DNA from: Klebsormidium nitens
Lineage: Eukaryota; Streptophyta; Klebsormidiophyceae; Klebsormidiales; Klebsormidiaceae
DNA length: 64,000 bases
Direction of reading: 5' to 3'
Assembly (NCBI GenBank): GCA_000708835.1
Contig: DF237198.1
Coordinates: forward strand, 1-64,000
This document shows, piece after piece, positions 24,160 to 37,153 of this stretch (positions are counted from its first letter, which is position 1; every line of letters starts with the position of its first letter). The notes below the pieces were generated by a model. It made no database searches. It saw only the letters and a program-made list of their open reading frames with translations, and was not told where the DNA came from. The position numbers were made by a program, and so were the translations under genes.

Positions 24160-25585
24160 ACGATTTATATATTATAATAGCTCGAGCTAGCGCGCGCGGC
24201 CTGCTGTCGAGTGCACGTGAACATTCTCATGGATCATCCTGGGACCGTGCAGGTTCTCAGCTTACACCCCACGTAAAAGAAATATAAAGCGATTTATCAA
24301 AGCATGGTCCATGCGTGCACGTGGCGCAATGCACATCAATGTCAGTTCTTTGCTGATCATCTATGTTGAACCACCACCTGATGTCCTACATGACCGAAGT
24401 CTTGATAAATTAAGCAACAGATGCACGTCCCGACGTCCTAACTCTTCCTGGGCTCTTTAGCGTGATCGTGCAAGGCTGGACCACAGGCAGGGTTGAAACC
24501 ACACTGACCTCGATCGCGCAATACCCTTCAATCAAGCAACAACTACTAAACTAGCGCTGCAACATGCATTCGCTCCAGATTAATAAGTGACCCGGCGGCC
24601 AGCATCAGTCCTGACCGCGCAATGTCAATGCTAACACGTGCTTGCGCTACACAAATCAACGTTACTTACTGCTCAAACCCTTCTGATTTCCCCCTAGTGT
24701 ATTGGGCGTGCCAAGATGGAGACAAATGCTTTGCTTTGACTTCGCCTGCTTGGGCCTCAAATCACCTCCCAAAACTCTACGATAATTGTACCTGATCAAC
24801 CTCTCTATTCGCAACAAGGCCCGGGCTTTGATAATCGCTGGGGCTCCCATCTATCAACTTGGAGGTATTGAAACCGATAGCAACTTAAGAGCTGGAAGTT
24901 GTTGGACAAGTTTGAGCATCAGCCCAAGAAGTGAGCACGTAAAGTCCTGATCCCGTACGTTCTGTGAGGAGAATCACAAGAGAGCAAAATCAGCAATAGA
25001 CGTTTGTAGGGAAGGCGGCTCAAGAAGACCTTTTGCTCCGCTCGAATATGCTCGCTTGGCTCTCAGACTTGCCAAACCTCACCCGCTACCCGTTGGCTGC
25101 TTTAGAGGCGACAAGGAGGCTTTGAATGCGAAGCAGAATCAACGGCGAACAACTTGGAACCCTCAGCAATAGGCAAAGTTTTCCAAGGAAAGTGTTTACT
25201 GACATCTTCTTGTTCTGTGCGCACGATTCAAGCCTTGACCGCCCTTGAAACTTCATCAAGACAAAGGACAAAGAAGAGGGGCGTCTTTCAGTGAAGAGTC
25301 CCTCCTAAAGATCGGGCCGACTGTCGAAACTGGTCAACTTTGCTCGCTTACTGGGTTTTCAGCAACAGCTTTGATGCAAACACATTGTTCGTGCAGAGTA
25401 TGGTCCTCAATTTTCATTCCAAAGAAGCTTCGGAATAGGATGAACCTTCTTGAAGAAGTGACAACAAAAGGGAAACTTGAAGAGGGTTTCTTGGGAAAAG
25501 GACAAACTGTCTCGAAGAAACGGTTAGAGTGGTAAGTTTTCAAAGGGAAGGGCGATCAGCTCACCTGAACATTTGACAGCGCCGC
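24160..25585. other. Intergenic between convergent genes, no gene seen
   Basis: No conserved protein or RNA gene was recognised in about 1.4 kb. Short open frames here are not exon-like. It probably contains the 3' UTRs of p52 and the TMEM62-like gene plus old repeat sequence. Confidence 0.4.
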
Positions 25586-28500
25586 CTACCGCAGCACGAG
25601 AAGGGCGGACAGCACGAGGCAAGCCAACCCGAGGACGTAGGGCGAAGTCAGCACGGTCGTTCCATACGCTCTTGCAGCGAAACTTGTGTGCTGCACCAGA
25701 AAAGCACAAGCGCATCTTCTCATCCTGTCCCCTCCTATCTTCAATGTCTCCCTTTTGTTCCTTCTATTATCTTTCGCTTCCGTAGTATTTCCGTTGCCTC
25801 CTTCGGATAACTTTTCGTTGTACATCTATACCTGGCCGCGCTTTCGCGAGCAGTATCAATGAGATTCTTGGTGAGACAATACGGGCCCAGTCCATAACGA
25901 CCAGAGGTGATCTACGGGCAACATCTCCGAGTCGTCTCTTTATCGACCGCAGTCAGGATTCTGAGGTCTGCTCCTAAGCCTCAAGTAAGGAGAAGCAACG
26001 AAAGTAGTAGCGCTTATAGAACTGGGCTGAGAGCGGGGTAATATCGCAGGCCTTTTCGTTACATCGACCATAAAGTCTCAGCAATCCCCCTTGAACACAG
26101 AGAATCCAATGAATCTTTGAGCACCGCTGGATGTTGATCTTTCCTCTTTCCAAGCAAAAACCAGACTAAATAAGTGTACGGCACCCTGAAAATACTGCGA
26201 CCGTTCCTCCTGGCAGGGCATACACTTTATCGAAATATCTGCTCGCATGGTGAAACTGGTAGACACGACAGACTTTGAAAGTGTTCCTTCTAGGTTCTCG
26301 ATTCAAGTCAAATAATGAGCAAACTCGCTTGGTGAAATTGGAAAGCACGCATCGAGTGGAACCTCAGAACAAAATAGGAGAGGAACGAATCAAGCGCCAC
26401 AGAAGAAGCCCATACACACCAAAGTCCACTCCAGCTCACCAGCAAAGTCCACAGTCCGAGCAGCACGCCCGCGGACCGGATCGCCCACCCGAGCGTTTCC
26501 AGCCCCCGAGGCCCTGTTCGCAGGGCGGAGCTCTGCACCAGGACTTGTTCCTCCTCTTCCTTCTCCTTCAGGTTGGACTTCGACAGGGCCCTCCGGCGTT
26601 GCGCTACCGCGCCGCGAGCCAGATTCGACGCGGATTCTGAACGGGTCATTTTGCTGGTCTCGCCGCCGGTGCGGGGCTCCAGCTGGTGCTCAATGTCTGG
26701 CATAGGCAGCAGAGAGAGGGTTCATCAGAAGGGCCGGAACTAGACCTCAAATATGGTTAAGCGGGCGCTCTGAAATGCAGGCAGCATGGAGACAGCTAAT
26801 AGGTGCAGCGAAGGATCCACACTACTTATGGGGGTGACGTCAGATTGCAAGACCGGCAAACAAGCGCCAACATCTGATCCAAAAGCGAACTCTTCGAGTT
26901 CCAAGGTTCGAGCAGCAGAAGAGACTGACAACTTAATGAGCGTTTCGTGCGCATAGGAAGAATACGTTCCTGGTAGCTCTCGCAAACACGGCACAAGATC
27001 AGATAAACCAGTACAGAGCAGAAGAAACACTGAGAAAATACAGAAGGGCAAAGATCCAAACAGGCGCCCGGCGCCTACCTTTCCGGGGTGGTATTGAGAG
27101 CGACGCCTTGAGCGCTGGCCGCTTCGCCACGTCCCGGTACGCGCCAAACGCCGCGATCCAGAGCATCCACGGGAACAGAATCAGGAGGAAGAACGGAACG
27201 GCGAGGATGAGCGTGCACGGCATGGGGGCGACCACTGAGGCCCCGTTTTTGGCGAGGGGGATTTCCCAGTGCCGGAGGTAAAAGCTGGCGAGGGGCGCCG
27301 ACGAGTCGTCCAGGGCCTGGCCCCAGAACCAGGGGCCGAGGGCCAGGTACGAGAGGAACGCAACCTGCGGAAGAGAGGGGGGATGTCAGTGGAAAGTCCG
27401 CTCAGCGCCTCTTTCATGGGCCGGTTGTGTGATTCAAGTGGTTTGAGCGGTTGGAATGAGGCTAACCCGTTTCGGGGCATGTGAGAGATTGGGACGTGGA
27501 GAAGTCAATCTGGTTCGTTCTTTGTTGGCACCTGTGATCGCAAAAGAAGGGACATGGATACAATGAACATAGATCTGGAGCGAGCAGACACTATCTCTGG
27601 GAACCAGTACCACGCCACCGCTTTTCGCAGGCTCCGTTGACGTTGTTCTGTACCTCTGTCCCTCAGCATTTTTGAAAAGATGAGTCTGCAGTAAACGGAG
27701 AAACTGCTGAAATCAACGCTCGGACGCTCACCTGCGGCAGCCACACGGCGGTTCGAGTGGCGGATTGGCAGAGCGCCCAGGAGCCGATCTCGAGCAGCCG
27801 CGACAGGAAGACGAGTGGGTTCCAGCCCACCCGGAGGGGTCGCGACACCACGCGGAGCGTCCACTCCTCAAACATGTGCTCCGAGTGCAAGTAGCTCGCC
27901 CAAAACCTGGACCGGAAAGAAGACTTTGGAACGTGGGATTGTGACCTTCCAACAGCTCCTCTTACTTCCTTATCTCTCCTTACTACGGAAAGAACCCCAG
28001 ACGAGTAGTTTTGCGTGCTGCTGTTCCGGAGAAGAAGACGTTCGAGTGGGCGGTTCCAGAACCTCCGCACTTGGAGAAAGCAGCGCTAGTACTCCATGCA
28101 TTAGCCCCAGCACCTCTTTTACCGCACTTTCACATGCTTCGACACAGGATTTCTAGCGACTTGCAGGCCGCCGCCAACATTTTCGTTAGGTTCCTAGTCT
28201 AAGCAGTCTCCTTGGTAGCAGCTTTTCAAGTCAATGAGTCCAGAGTTCGGTTTGAGAAGGCCGTTGCCATGGTTCACCATTAAAGGACTTACCCTTCTGT
28301 GGATAACCTACGAAGATGGGATCGAATTTCCCAATATTCAAAAGGGAACAATCTGGGTGGTCTCGATCTTGGGAACAAAAGACAACGTTCGTGTGGCTGC
28401 CAGAGAAGCGGCGGTAGTAAATACGAATCGAAAGTCTCTGATTTTCCTCGCATCGCGTTACTGCAAAGCCGGAGAAGCCTCACCTCGGCAGCAATAGGAC

Positions 28501-31256
28501 GCATCCCAGCAGCACCACATAGATCCCCACGAGTGCCGGCATGTATAGCTCGTCCCACCGCACGCCGATCAGCAGAAACGACGCCACGCTCTGCTTGAAC
28601 AGCGGGACCCCCCCCTTACCCCCGCTTTCTCGAGCCCCCCCAATCACGAACGGCTGCTGCCGCGACGCCAGCTTCTGCCCGGTGGAATCCCGCACCACGA
28701 TCTGGATCCAGTACCGCCCCGGACGGCCTTTTTCGTACGGCGCCGGGTCCCACGTCCGGACGTACAGAACGGCCGGCTCCCGTCCGAAATCCCGCTCTAG
28801 TTTCACCTCCTCTGCAATTGAGCCCTTGCTCGAGAACCCGCTCCCTCGATCCCAGATCTGCGCCGAGACGTCGAGCGGTTCGTGGCGCGAAAAGACGAGC
28901 GCCTCGATCGCTGAGACGCCGACTGTTTCTCGATAGTGCCCGTTGAACGGCGAGAGAACTAGGATGAGCGCCGAGTCTTCGTCGTAGACCTGGCTGTCAT
29001 GCGTCGTGCCTTCGTTCTCGACCACTCGCCCCAGCCCGACGCTGCGCCGGTACTCGGCCGTCGCCTCGTGGCCGCCGTCGTCCGATGCCGTCCGTTTCGA
29101 AAACTGGACGTCCGAGAAGCTGATTTGGCCACGTCGAATGGCGACCAGCCGCATGAACCGGCTCTCTTTCCAGTCGCCCATTTCCCACTCCCAAAACCCG
29201 CTGGACCTGAGGCCTTTCTCGGACAAAACCTGCCGTCTGGTGTCCTGCGCCAGCCTTCTCCGGAGGCCTTCCGTGCTCTGCTCCTCTTCTTCCATATCCA
29301 ATCCGGCAATCCAATCATCCGACTCTAGTTGTTTGGTTTCCATTACTCTGTCCGTTCCTGGGTGAAATTTGTGCAACAAACCGCCAAAACGGGCGTGCAA
29401 GTGTCCGCATAAGTACGCGGACACGCCGTGCTTTTTCAGCACGTCCTCAACGCGCCGTCCGGATTCTGTCCGGGCCATGAACGACAGTGTGAAATGGCCA
29501 AAAGCAATGATGGTGGGAGGCCGACCAGTTGGGGCCCTGTTTATGTGTTCGAGAGTGGAGTCCAGGCTGTCGAGGAGTGCGTCAGAGGGCATGCCGAAGA
29601 AGTTACAGGGCCCCCGGAGCCCCACTTCTTGCGCGGCATCAATGCCAACCAGAACGTGCTTTGGATCAGCCCCTTCCTGCAAACACGGCATAGACTTCAG
29701 GTCATACTCATAGCAAAACTGTACTTAGGTACAGTAATCCTCCTTAGCAAGAAGAGGTACGACCAGCCAACGCGTCAAACCACAAAGGAAAGGAGGCAAT
29801 ACGGACTTGGCAGAGAAGGCCCGCACTTGACTGGTGTAGTCAGTGCAAGGTTTTCAGAGAACTTTGTCAAAATCATTCAGGCAACAAATTTCCGCGGAGA
29901 CATGCACACAATGTTTACTTTCATGTAACAACAGCGTCGCATATTGCCTTGCCAGGAACGAATGCCTTTCTCAGTCGAATAACATGTTTTCTTGGAGAAA
30001 TAGGAGGCTTAAGATCTGGGACAACTTTGCAGAACCACATTGAGCACACCCCTGTTCTCTGTGAAAGACAGGCATATCCCCTTACCTCTAATCTGACAGT
30101 GAACACTCTTTGCAGTGCCCCTGCCGTGCGATTTGCTCTCCCCCCTATTGCCCCATACGTCGGATAGAAGTCACCGGGCCCTCCTCTCAATCCAACACCA
30201 AAAGTGTCATGGTTGCCCCGTATGTCGACAATGGACTCAATAGGCACCCCGCTAGCCTTTGAAAGGGCGGCAATCACTGTGTTGTACTCGTACCACTCCC
30301 AGTCGTCTTGTCGAGTCGGGTAGCGAGCAGCGGACCTTGACTCTGCACAGCAGGAGTGGTTACTTTGAGATGAGGGCAAATTTGGTTGAGGCATCATATC
30401 AGCAGGTCGCAAGCCGACCAGCTGAAGTTGACAGAACTCAAACACAATAATGATATCGAAGATCAGGCAAAAGGGTCAGGTTCGAGAATCAAACCTTGCA
30501 ATTACTCCAAACTCCCTGGCTTTGAATACTTGCATTGGATCTGATTGGATCTAAGCAGCACCAAACCTTACAGCATCATTCCAGCACGCTCATGTTTTTG
30601 TTCAAGAAGGTGAAGGTGGCTTTCAAGCAATTGGCATGAGGCCAGCTAGCCATTTCAAACATGAAGGCTGTGGGGAGAACATTCTTTCCCTTAGTATCTC
30701 CCAAATGTTGCTCAACAAGTTTTGAAGCTCACGTTGGTGGTTTGGGTCTCAGATTACAATGTCGCCTTCCTCATTCTTGGGTTTCACAAACAAAAAAGCA
30801 TTGTTCAGGAGCGCTAATTTTCCAGTTTTGGCAGCTTGATAAGAACAAAATGTGCAATGCACGTGGAGCTCTTCTAAAAGAAGCTTGTATAAAGTTGTTC
30901 TCTGAGGCTTTTGCACAACACCTCCAGAAATGGAGGTAGCCATAATGGGACTCAATACTGTCAGTAGCTTCAATGTTTGCAACTTTGCTGTCAGATATTC
31001 AGTCAACTCAAAGCTCACCCGTCAGATCCCCAGTAATCAGCACCACACTTGGTTGCACAATTGAGAGAGCCGTGGCCACCTTGGCTTTCAGGTCGGCCGC
31101 CCTCTCTGGATTATGCTTGCTGATGTGCAAATCAGACAGCTGAATGAACCAGACCAAGTCATCGGCGTCAGCTCCAGTCTGAGCGCCAACATATTGAGGC
31201 GTCCAGGAAGTGAGGACCATCAAAAGCACAATTGCAAGATTACTGAAGCACTTCAT
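25586..31256 (-). CDS. TMEM62-like membrane-anchored calcineurin-type metallophosphoesterase
   Basis: Exons, complement: 31256-31019, 30342-30086, 29676-28484, 27906-27732, 27364-27079, 26696-26440, 25690-25586. They total 2,511 nt (836 aa) with phases matching throughout. A hydrophobic N-terminus (residues 1-25, ending about VGAQ) looks like a signal peptide. The metallophosphoesterase motifs follow in order: QLSDLHIS (D42, H44), ITGDLT, DIRGNHD, IAFGHFTLSF and YLCGHLH. A beta-rich middle region carries WEWEMGDWKESRFMRLVAI, like human TMEM62. The C-terminal part has several membrane spans (LVGIYVVLLGCVLLL; LILAVPFFLLILFPWMLW; LETLGWAIRSAGVLLGLW; YVLGLACLVLSALLVL). Substrate is unknown for the family. 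The start at 31256 is the only ATG before the signal-like segment. Head-to-head with the NOL11-like gene. Confidence 0.88.
26241..26352 (+). repeat. tRNA-Leu-like direct repeat (degenerate) in an intron
   Basis: CTCGCATGGTGAAACTGG at 26242 recurs as CTCGCTTGGTGAAATTGG at 26325, within a 28-nt imperfect direct repeat. The GGTGAAAYTGGTAGACAC pattern is the D-arm of organellar or bacterial class II tRNA-Leu. The first copy (26241-26321, 81 nt) starts GCTCG and ends TGAGCA, which could pair as a partial acceptor stem. The anticodon and T stems do not fold properly, so this is at best a tRNA-derived relic. It lies in an intron of the TMEM62-like gene. Confidence 0.35.
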
Positions 31257-31579
31257 GATTGTGGAGAGCAACTTTCAAGGCAGTGCCGAATCCTGTAACT
31301 CTAATCAAGTTGATTACTCAGAAAAGTCCTCATTTTTGATCTGGGTCCATTTAGACTCCTCCATCAGCGTCCGCCAACATTTTGGAAGCTCAATGCTAGC
31401 TTCAAGTCCCCCGGTCTGGATAGTTCAAATCGCTCGTCTCTGTCTGCCAGCCCCCGCTCGAGCGGGCAGCTCGCAGCGACAGCGAGAAGCGACTTCTTCA
31501 ACTTCAAGCTCTCGCAACGCTTGTGAAGGGACGTCCTGCCTCTGTGCCTGTCCTACCTGAACTTGACTCATCTCTCAAC
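31257..31579. promoter_or_regulatory. Bidirectional promoter region, TMEM62-like / NOL11-like
   Basis: Only 323 bp separate the divergent start codons at 31256 (minus) and 31580 (plus). The region is pyrimidine/purine-skewed (CTTCAACTTCAAGCTCTCG near 31497), and no TATA box was assigned. Confidence 0.55.
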
Positions 31580-34500
31580 ATGTCATCTGACATCGGTATC
31601 ACTGTTAAAGTGAGAATGCGTACGTGGTTCCAACGTTTCTCTGATCCCGGCTGCTCGAACTTCAAAATGTCGTTTCGGGAATTCCGACTGTGAAGCTTTG
31701 CTTGCCTAGCTGTTGGGCTTTACACTACTCAGGTCTGACGATGATCACGGTAGCTCGACGGCAGCCCGGCGGCACGAGCGGAAGGTGTTCACACTCTCCA
31801 TTATCCAACTTGGAAAAGAAATTTCAAGGCCGAAAACTTTCAAAAAGTTCAGCTGGCTGTGTAGCCTCAGTAGGCTGTGCTATGTAGCTTCAAATCCTTT
31901 CCCACACCGGCTGCATTTGAATCTTGATTGGAAGCGCTATCCACTGCCAGAATCCTTCGAGAAGTCAACATCCTTGTGAACACCCGCAGTGCTCACTGTT
32001 TTTGCGAGTTCCCCATGGTTTGATGAGATGGAGGCCAATAGCTTCGTCCTCTGTCGGTCTCAGAGCAATCATGATTCTTTGACAAACCCCGCTGGCACAA
32101 GCGGAAGGATTCTGGGTAGCGCCTGCGGTAGCACAGCTGTCGAGATCCTTGTGACTGTGCAAGGCGATGGGGTGGTGGCGTATAACTCTTCTAAGCAGGT
32201 ATGTCAAAGTTCCGCAAGGGATTCTGTGAAGAAATATTGTGGGCTTCTATTATGGGTTTGTTGTGTTTTTTGAAGTTGCGCTCCTGATATGCACCAAGGT
32301 GTTCTGCCTTCTCGCGCACTCAGAGACTTGGTAATGGTCTTGGTAATGATATCTTGAGTTTACAGCTCCCCGTGTGGCATTTCTGGCATTGCCTTGCTTG
32401 AAAGAGCTTACAAAGAATATGTTTCAGCAATCAGTACCACAGTAGTTGTTTTTGAGGTAAGCCGTAGCGACTTTTTTCTGCCTTCTAGTATTTTGTGGTT
32501 GCCCCAGGATATATATTCACAATGTGCCTCGCTTGGATCAACCTTACATGCACAATGCATGGGCGTAGGATTCTGACCAGTCTGATTGCGTAATCACCGA
32601 GGTCTCAAGTTGCAGGCAAACACCTGCGTATGTTGGGTTTCTTGGTTCGAAAGCAGCCAAGCATGCGCCACGAAGTTTTGGGGTGGTGTTATTGGTAATG
32701 GTGATATACTTCTATTTCATCTGTGTGCAGCAGGGGCATTTAACCTCAAGCTGTTGGGCCCAACCTCATTTGATTCTTGATTACTTTGGTGTTTGCAAAG
32801 TGCACTGTTCATTCTGGCTTAAGTTTAACATGTCAGCAAATCTTTCACCATCAGCCTGTCTAAAATCTGAACTACGAATTCAAACCCAAGATTGTGGCAT
32901 GCCGAGCACCTTTTTGACCACTTCAAACTTTGCAAGGGTTGATTTTATGATTGTCTCTAGTAGTAGGTGTTTCCTGGCGGAATGCAAACATCTGCATAAT
33001 CAATTCTAAACACGTTAGATCCTTGTGCAGCTCCGGACCAGGAGTTGGCCGCTCGGCTCGCGCGGCGCCACGTTCGCCACTCCCGCAGTCTGGGACACCC
33101 ACACGTCGCGCTACTATACGGCCCTGGAAACCTTGTCAGAGGGGCAGCACCTCGTTTCCTGGGAAAAATCAACAGACTCCAATCAGTCAACTTCAGGCCT
33201 GATCGACGCGCCAGTAAAAAGAGCACTAGGTGGGGTGGCGGTGCATTCCCTGTGGCCCGTATCGCAACCAAAAAGGAACACGAAGCTTGCCAGTGGCGCC
33301 GTAGTTGTGTTCCATGATGGCTCGGTGGCTGCTTTCGGTGCCGACCTGGCGCAGACGAGCTGGCTGCCGGGGGTCGAGAGGGGGACCGTCGAGGCAGTTG
33401 CGGTGAGCAGGAAGGGGGGAGCACTGTTCGTGGCAATTGCGGGATACAAACGGGGGGCTGCGAGACGGGCTGTGAAGGTCGTGGAGCTGAGCTCAAGTGT
33501 GCCGGCTGGGTCGGGGGAGGAAGTCGACGTACTCAAAGTGAGGCAGGAATTGGAGTTGCCGCATTCTGGGGAGGGTTCGGTGGCATCGGTGTCACTCGGG
33601 GAAAACCTGGATCTGTCCGTGCTGTGGGACGATGGCCGGTGGCAGTCCTTTTGCGCGGATCGCAACGGCGCAGGCCAGGGGTGGTCATACAAGCCGGGTC
33701 ACATTAGAAAGCTCGCCGTCTTTCAGGGCGAGACACGGGCGAAGAGCAAGAAGACGCCAAAGAAGAAAAGGGCCAACCTGGATGCGGATTCCAGTCTGGT
33801 CGAAGCGAGCTCGTCGGGGCGGTTGCTTGCCATGCCGGGATCTTCGTATGTGGCAGCTGTCGGTCCAGCGGAGGGGGGTCGTGGGGGCCTAGTGGTTGTG
33901 ATTCTGGACACCCAGTACGGGTGTCTGCACAAAAGGTTCGCTCTAGCGGCCAGAGCGGAAGAGGACGCAAAGACGGACAGTCTCTCGACACTGCTTGACG
34001 CTCGGTCCTCCAGTTTGGGGGCGTTGGTTGGGCTTCAGAATGGCGGGGACGAGGGGTCGCTGCTGGTCAGTACGTCAGAAAAAGTGATAGTCTGCGATGT
34101 GTCGCTGACGCCGCTCTCTCTGGCTGGAATGCTGGGCGCGCTCGCACGGGTGCCAAGTGGCGGCCCTACTGGGGTGCCACCTGGCAGGTCTGTGGAGGCG
34201 CCAGCTGGCGCTGAGGTTGAGAGCAGCTCTGGATGGGGGGCATTAGCAAACGACGCGGCGGTGATGGCTTCGTCTGTTTACGGCCAGTCAGAGGTGGAGT
34301 CTTTGCAGGCCCCTGCAAGCAGAACGGTAGTTACTCCAAGCATTAGCGGTAGGGGGGTCGTAGAGGAAGAGTCGAGCTTGGTCCGACGGGAAGAGGGTGG
34401 CGTATGGGATGTAGAGCGAGGGGTTGCTGCAGAGGACGAGCTTCTGAAACGGATCCGGGACGCGACGAGTGAACAAGAATTGGCGTCATTGCTGGGCGAA

Positions 34501-37153
34501 CGGTTTGGGAGCGGGCGAGAAGGGGGTGATGCACAGCCGCGGGGTGCAAACGGACTGCCGAACGGTGTGCATGCGAACGGGAGGAACGATTCTGACGATT
34601 CGGACCTGGAGGACGGCCAGCCGAACGGGTCCACTCACCAGAACGGCTTTGCGCAGAAGAATGGGGTCAAGAAGAACGGAAAGGGTAGTAAAGGGCCTGG
34701 AAAGGAAGCTAACGGAACGCCAAAGCGACTGTCGCATCATCTGCGACAATGCTCCTCTGAGGTAGTGACGGCAGTTGTAGAGCGGTCGCTCGAAACCCGT
34801 TCCTGGTCGGTGTTAGAATCCGTTCTCTGGTCGGGCAGCTTGCCAGCCGGGTCCGCGAGCCCATATCTAATGCGCACTCTTGCCGGCGCCCAGCAGTTGC
34901 GCCTTTTAGAAACGGTCACTGCCTACTTGCGGGACCTTCCCCCCGCAGACCTCGCTTTCCTCCTCCGCTTTCAAATCAGTGACGCCGACCAAGAAACGCT
35001 CCAACAGCTGGCAGCTGAGCGGAAGAAGAGCGCGCTTGCGAAAGTGACGAAGCTTGCGGCGGCGGTGAAGGAGGGACAGGTGTCGAAAGCACGGCGGAGG
35101 GAGGTGACAGCTGTACGGCTGGTGGCAGACGCGGTGGACTTATTCACACCGAGGGAGGCGGCATTGCACGCGCTGGTAGCAGTTCCCCGGGACGAGACGG
35201 TGCTCGCGGCGGCGCTGCGGGAGCTCAACGCAGCAGAGGTGTGTAAATTGCCGTTTCATCGATTGATCTGGGTGCTTTCTGTCCTTTTTCTGGTTGTCCT
35301 TGTGGTTCTTGCGGAACTGTCGAACCAACCTTTTGTAGCTGCGTGGTGATGCAAGGCAACAAAGTTGCTTCCCTTGCAAGTGCAGGGTTTTCTCGCACTC
35401 GCATCAAGCCGGATTGACTTTGTTCCAAACAATTGTGCCATCTTCAGATGCCTCGGCTATAACATCTGTTTTATCGAGAACGGTTTTCTGTCTTGAGTGA
35501 GTTCCTCTTCAGACACATTCAATCAGCGGCAGTGTTCTTTGATTGAACTAGATTTTGTTATCTCAAATGTCGCAAGATTTCATACAACCTCGCAAGTTTG
35601 AGAGTCGCCTGTCCGGGCGCATTGCCAACGCGAGGGTTGGACGGGTTTCCTTCCTTTCTACTTCGTCGTGGAAATCAAAGAAGGTGCAGGGACGACATCT
35701 GGACTCTGGAACGTCCAGAAGTGGACTCTGCAAGAGGCGGACACGTCAGGGAAAGACCTCTCAGGCTGCATTCGCTGTTGTTGCGGGAACATTCGTGTTG
35801 GTGAAGTCGTCGTTTTAAATCGTACAATGACGCACAGGTGGCAAGAGGGAGCGGAATCAGAAAGTCTCACTGGATGCTTAGGTTTGGGATGTCTCGGCGA
35901 ACGACAGTTGCACTTTGCCGACGCTTGTCCTTGAATCCTACAGGTCAGTTTCTTAGTGGGCTACTTCACCAAGTGGATGGACGTCTACTTCGACCGGGCG
36001 GAGGTGTCGGCACCCAAGTGGGGCAGAATCGTGCTGCCGTCACTAGCACAGGTGAGGGTTTTACAACATTCGCTCTCGTATTTCAAAACCGGAAAGTAGC
36101 TGTTAGAATCTTGTTCCCCAGCATTATGAGTCCACGCTGAAAGCACGGACACCGATTGTGGCACTCTTCTGTTCTCTAGTCCAAGAAACGGCAACATTTT
36201 CACTTGCTATGAGCCGTCTCCGACGAATCTGTAAGATTGTCAGATGGCGCGCTCCCCAAAAACCGCTTAGAAGAACGTGCACCACTTGTGCTTTCCCATT
36301 GCATCTTATGCTGCGCGAGCATCCCTTGTTATTGCACTGTCAAGCTCGCTTCCCCTGAAAGCCGTCAGCAAGCCTTCCAGTCTGCACCCGCCGCTTACCC
36401 CTTCAAAGTTCCATGTTACTGTCACCTTGCTTTTCCTTGGTAAACACCGCGACTGCTCATTGGACGCAACGTTACTGTATTGAGCTAGCCCAGACGCTTA
36501 GGTTCGGGCCCCATCGTTTGCGCAGGTGGTCCGATGGCTGTCGCTCCTCTTGGACGTTCACCTCACAAGGCTCGTGCTCTTGCCAGACTGCCACCAGGTA
36601 AGCCACGAAAGCGGAACGCCATTTCCTTTCCCTTCGTCCACGTTCAACTTCACGTAATGCTGCATGGCGTTCGTAGTGGAAGCAAACATGACACATCAAC
36701 CGAGGCTGCCTGATTTCCCCCCTCCTTTCGTGGTACACAACGACAAACTGTGATCACAGGATCGCCATGCTTGTGCGAAGCAATGCCTGCGCGAAGCTAC
36801 CTGACATGCTGTCAAGGCGAAATCCCGATCGTAGATTCTCAACGTGCAGTGCCCAAGGCTGCTTCAACGTGATATGCGCAGTCTGATTCACGTGAAGTGC
36901 CCAAGTCTGCCTTTAGTAAAGGGTGCACAAGTCTGCTTCAGGTGTGGAGTGCCTAACGTTGCTTCTACTCCCCCTGCAGGTCGTGGGCCGTCTACACCGG
37001 GTCGTCGCCGCCCAAGTCACACTCACGCGCAAACTCGTCCCCCTGGGCGGGGTCACCGCCCACATCCGAAATAAGGCCAAGCTGCCCTCCAGGCGGGCGG
37101 CGAGCGGGAAACCTGCGGGAGGGTACTCAGTCGAGGTCCTGAGTCTTGATTAA
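31580..37153 (+). CDS. NOL11: NOL11-like nucleolar protein (small-subunit processome)
   Basis: NOL11 is a nucleolar factor for pre-rRNA transcription and 18S rRNA processing that associates with the UTP-A (t-UTP) module. Exons: 31580-31609, 32064-32198, 33031-35238, 35944-36051, 36526-36597, 36980-37153. They total 2,727 nt (908 aa; human 719). The N-terminal beta-propeller region shows VEILVTVQGDGVVAYNSS then SWPLGSRGATFATPAVWD, aligning with the human TDxGRTVILYKV...SWSVKQG...PAV region. The C-terminal helical domain is the clearest match: VGYFTKWMDVYF, VVRWLSLLLDVHLTRLVLLP, and the terminal GGYSVEVLSLD (human GLYSIEVLELF). Exon 3 (736 codons) also carries an Asn-Gly-rich linker (about 34540-34720) not present in animals. 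The first 10-codon exon is the least certain; it was chosen for phase and for its position in the bidirectional promoter. Confidence 0.82.
36840..36975 (+). repeat. Degenerate short tandem repeat just before the last NOL11-like exon
   Basis: About five imperfect units of 20-50 bp share GTGCCCAAGTCTGC / GTGCACAAGTCTGCTTC-type cores. The array ends at the polypyrimidine tract and acceptor of the exon at 36980. Confidence 0.5.

Noticed and set aside
23400-25585. A hidden gene between p52 and the TMEM62-like gene
   Set aside because: All frames are short, lack exon-like GC and codon bias, and show no similarity. Part of the stretch is an inverted-repeat element.
26241-26321. Functional tRNA-Leu gene
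   Set aside because: The anticodon and T stems do not pair, and the apparent anticodon would be TTG, not a leucine anticodon.
28959-29328. Overlapping long frames on both strands
   Set aside because: They are shadows of the 1,193-nt third exon of the TMEM62-like gene, whose frame carries the metallophosphoesterase motifs.
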